In this document: piece after piece, positions 62,101 to 64,000 of the stretch
Layout of the letters: each line of letters starts with the position of its first letter
Position numbering within the stretch: position 1 is the first letter of the stretch
Assembly: GCA_037903355.1 (NCBI GenBank)
Contig: JBAJFE010000034.1
Location: 744,001 to 808,000 of the forward strand
From: Trichuris trichiura
Taxonomy: Eukaryota; Nematoda; Enoplea; Trichinellida; Trichuridae
Direction: 5' to 3'
Length of the DNA: 64,000 nt
The notes under the pieces: generated by a model
Seen by the model: the letters and a program-made list of their open reading frames with translations, nothing else
Database searches by the model: none
Told to the model about the DNA's origin: nothing
Translations under genes and position numbers: made by a program

Positions 62101-62105
62101 TTTAA
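56188..62105 (+). CDS. chch-3: MICOS subunit MIC19 (CHCHD3/CHCH-3-like)
   Basis: Three exons, 56188-56351, 61689-61794 and 61857-62105, joining in frame to 172 residues (nematode homologues are similarly short; human is 227). The N-terminus MGAAGSS is a good N-myristoylation site, as in MIC19. A conserved VRISDEVIWRLREG segment follows. The C-terminal CHCH domain has twin CX9C motifs, Cys129/139 and Cys150/160, oxidised by the mitochondrial intermembrane-space import pathway. MIC19 links MIC60 to the outer-membrane SAM complex at crista junctions. The ATG directly follows a TTCCTTAG acceptor, suggesting a 5'-UTR intron or spliced leader. The 5.3-kb first intron has collected several transposons. 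The acceptor of exon 3 is purine-rich and slightly uncertain. Confidence 0.9.
56418..56747. mobile_element. Palindromic Penelope-related insertion, copy in MIC19 intron 1
   Basis: The 13-bp direct repeat ACGCTTAGTAATA lies at 56418-56430 and 56735-56747. Inverted arms of about 57 bp (56482-56538 and 56668-56725) enclose a unique centre with one hammerhead-like core on the minus strand. A 51-bp tail (56431-56481) lies between the left duplication and its arm, as in the element at 34760-35802. There is no open frame of interest. Confidence 0.8.
56620..56650 (-). ncRNA. Hammerhead-ribozyme-like core
   Basis: Minus strand reads CTGACGA, one C, stem GGAAC/GTTCC, then GAAAGC. Stem sequence differs from the other copies while pairing is kept, which is covariation-like support for the fold. 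Confidence 0.5.
57940..58349 (-). pseudogene. Tigger transposase C-terminal fragment (left arm)
   Basis: Minus-strand homologue of the last part of the transposase at 58736-60585: it has CEDLGAIDDKVMDIVN and EELEELMQ, aligning residue by residue with the right copy. It is truncated before the catalytic region, so it is only a remnant carried by the inverted arm. Confidence 0.75.
58353..58456. repeat. Hairpin at the junction of the Tigger arms
   Basis: AAAAGATGACG...CCGCGTTGTATAGAA faces TTCTATACAACGCGG...CGTCATCTTTT with a 9-nt loop and a few mismatches; arms are about 47 bp. It lies exactly where homology to the right element stops. Confidence 0.7.
58736..60585 (+). pseudogene. Tigger/pogo-type transposase, disrupted
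   Basis: Begins MADRRQLSEQSGFSR and continues after a hAT MITE (58782-59006). With the MITE and one target copy removed, the frame runs about 539 codons, a normal Tigger size, with only three in-frame stops (59329 TAA, 60211 TGA, 60352 TAG). The N-terminus has the CENP-B/psq helix-turn-helix (LSCAEVGRKIGKNESSIR). The catalytic triad aspartates are visible in FNCDETALFW, LLVIDNVPGQP and LLQPLDQGAIK. It was probably active until fairly recently but is now dead. Confidence 0.88.
58774..59014. mobile_element. hAT-type MITE inserted in the Tigger transposase
   Basis: A 225-bp element (58782-59006) with termini CAGTGTTTCTCAA and TTGAGAAACTATG, typical of hAT. The 8-bp target duplication is CTCTAGGG/CTCTAGAG (7 of 8). 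The interior is made of repeated GGGCCCTGG-type units. Removal restores the transposase reading frame exactly. Confidence 0.85.
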
Positions 62106-62148
62106 AGATCATTCATGTTCGTACATGCTAATGGTTTACCAGAAATCG

Positions 62149-62154
62149 AATAAA
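62149..62154 (+). terminator. MIC19 polyadenylation signal
   Basis: AATAAA 44 nt after the MIC19 stop codon and about 140 nt before the EXT2 start. Confidence 0.6.
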
Positions 62155-62253
62155 CGGGCCTACCTTTCATACTGCCGTTTTACTATTGTATTTGTTTGGG
62201 CGTTAATCAGTGTCCTATACTGTCTGTGTCCTTTCTCTGTTAATAATTATACG

Positions 62254-62267
62254 TTTCATGCAAACAG
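62254..62267 (+). promoter_or_regulatory. Candidate trans- or cis-splice acceptor before EXT2
   Basis: TTTCATGCAAACAG lies 24 nt before the proposed EXT2 ATG and after a pyrimidine-rich stretch. With the short spacing to MIC19 it is a plausible spliced-leader site; not proven. Confidence 0.3.
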
Positions 62268-62290
62268 GTTGCTCATCTGGGCTAACTGCA

Positions 62291-63650
62291 ATGGAAGCGT
62301 GGCTACGGTATCAGCGAACGGCGGTTTGCACTTACTGAACGCCATGCATTATGTTTAAACGGAATGTTTTAGGCTTACGCTTTCTTTGTTGTGGCAATAT
62401 CATGGTTTGCTGTTGAACTGTTATTTACACGTGCAAACTTATTTCGCAGTCGGAAAAAGCAGCGCGAACCAGTGATTTTCATTAATAAAATACCTACAAA
62501 TGACACTTATGATGATGATGCTCCATTCCAACTAGATTGCAGATGGTGGTCTTGCTTCAATCCGTATAACTGCCTAAATCATCCCAGTGGCCGCTTAACA
62601 TTACGTCTGCTCGGTTCCAATGGTACACCACCGTGGAGTATTTCCACTGATTTTGTTTCCCTTATGACCAAAAGTTCATACTTCGTTTCGAACTGCGATG
62701 ATCCGTGCCTTGTTATTGGTGTTCTGTCTTCGTCGGGTGCTGATAGGGAAATGGAATTGAAACGTCTGAAGTCTTTGTGGCGGTATAGAATAATTCGTCA
62801 TTTACGTGGCCGTTTTACAGCTTTTCTCTTGTTTTGTCCTATATATTCTGAAAATGAACTTTAGTATTCATGCGGAACAATTCTAGGTGGAATGGAGGAG
62901 AAAATGTCTTGATCTTCGACTTGCTGAATGATAGTACCTTGGGGCAACATTCCAAGACGCTTCTGCGAACCGGCAAAGCTGCTTTGGCTTCATGCCAGAT
63001 CCGCTGGTATCTTTACCGTCCATTTTTTGATGTTAAAGTCCCGTGTGTGTCTTCCGATGTGACTCCGCAACCTAAAAGTCGTTCGCTAGAGCGTCAGAAA
63101 GCGTCTGTCTGGCTATGCATTTGAAAATCAATTTCTAATAATTTGTTCCCTTTAGCAATCGGCCGTGGACGTTGATTTCCGCGCAAGAAGTATTTCCACC
63201 GCACATTAAGCGTGTGCTGACTCGTTTGGTCGCAAGACATTCGTCCAACTTTTCATTTTGGTTGCCTTGCAAACTTAATTCAGAACGTCAGGAACTGTGT
63301 GACCAGCGAGGTTACTCATTTCCATATGTAGACGTTCTGCTCGTGCGCTTTCGCTTCACAATTTTTTGCAATAGCTTCAAGACCTTTTCTTTAGAAATCT
63401 GAATTTTGCTTGATTCTGGATGACTCAGGTAACGCTATGGTAATGCTCAGCCGGAGCTTACAGCATGGATGCATTCCTGTAATCGTCGGCGACAGAAACG
63501 TTCTTCCATTTGAGGAAATAATCGACTGGGCCGAGTAAGTTGTGAAGCAACAATACCAGTTTCGTTCCTTTAAAAATGTATTGATATTCTCTAATTTTAA
63601 ACTTACTAAAAATTTTGGATTCCAGTGCATTCATAAAAGTTGAAACAGAG
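62291..63650 (+). CDS. ext2: Exostosin-2 (EXT2) glycosyltransferase, 5' part
   Basis: Six exons within the window: 62291-62323, 62373-62782, 62887-63102, 63156-63342, 63395-63534 and 63626-63650; the gene continues past the edge or into the following intron. A short basic N-terminus and a hydrophobic signal anchor (about residues 12-28) make it a type II Golgi protein. The exostosin (GT47) domain has LDCRWWSCFNPYNC, SLWRWNGGENVLIFDLL, FFDVKVP and HGCIPVIVGDRNVLPFEEIIDW, aligning better with EXT2 than EXT1. With EXT1 it polymerises heparan sulfate; the GT64 half lies outside. The start rests on frame and membrane topology. It follows MIC19 by 185 bp on the same strand. Confidence 0.85.
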
Positions 63651-63706
63651 GTCTTCTACCGATTGAACAGTAATTGTTTTGGCATAGCTTTTCGTAACGA
63701 TTAGGT

Positions 63707-63810
63707 CAGTGATTCCCAAATGGGGTCCCAGGGGCGTTTTGAGGGTCCTGGGAAGAATTGGGGGTTTAGGCGGTCCCTGGGAGCTTAGAGGGGGGGGGCT
63801 CAGGGAATCC
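63707..63810. mobile_element. Second hAT-type MITE-like repeat (right end unclear)
   Basis: Starts CAGTGATTCCCAAATGGGG and continues with GGTCCTGGGAAG-type units, resembling the terminus and interior of the MITE at 58782-59006. The other terminal repeat was not found with confidence. It lies after EXT2 exon 6, presumably in an intron. Confidence 0.5.
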
Positions 63811-64000
63811 TTGGTAGTCGATGCCGCACGTCGAGAGCGATGTGCCGTTCAGGATAGTGAGGCGAGGCGACCTGAGATTACTTCTGACGACTATCGACCC
63901 GGACTTGGATAAATTAGTAGCACTGCACCATACCCAGTCGTCGCACTGAGGTAAGATTAAGCGACTGTCGTCTTGCTACGAGGAAATATTGAATTTAAAT

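Overview
This is eukaryotic nuclear DNA, very probably from a nematode. The genes are multi-exon with many very short GT-AG introns (about 35-70 nt). The CLIC-like gene closely resembles nematode EXC-4. The nematode telomere hexamer TTAGGC recurs inside dispersed repeats. A separate EXT2 gene (C. elegans keeps only rib-1/EXT1 and rib-2/EXTL3) and the compact introns suggest an early-branching (enoplean, Trichuris/Trichinella-like) worm; that last step is inference.

Layout. 1-15100: no gene recognised; it holds a cluster of four palindromic Penelope-related insertions (2164-6063). 15101-16490 (+): exc-4/CLIC, 6 exons. 16491-22430: intergenic, with a TTAGGC fold-back repeat. 22431-27815 (-): DNA2 nuclease-helicase, 19 exons. 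28872-29933: pogo/Tigger-type non-autonomous element. 31045-37225 (-): ERp44, 12 exons, with a GIY-YIG Penelope-like insertion in intron 2. 39686-51859 (+): Lbc-type RhoGEF (C1-DH-PH-coiled coil), 26 exons, repeat-rich 4.1-kb intron. 56188-62105 (+): MIC19/CHCHD3-like MICOS subunit, 3 exons; its 5.3-kb first intron holds one palindromic element and a nested Tigger composite. 62291-63650 (+): EXT2, running off the window, only 185 bp after the MIC19 stop.

For all five complete genes the reconstructed exons join in frame and give lengths near the family norm (EXC-4 304, DNA2 1010, ERp44 412, RhoGEF 1228, MIC19 172 residues). They are housekeeping or signalling genes with no evident shared pathway.

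The most unusual content is a family of at least seven insertions (57 bp to 1 kb). Each carries a hammerhead-ribozyme-like core (CTGANGA, a stem, then GAAA or AAAA). Most are large palindromes, and six have 11-15 bp target-site duplications. One encodes a Penelope-type GIY-YIG endonuclease. This looks like a palindromic, ribozyme-bearing non-autonomous Penelope lineage.
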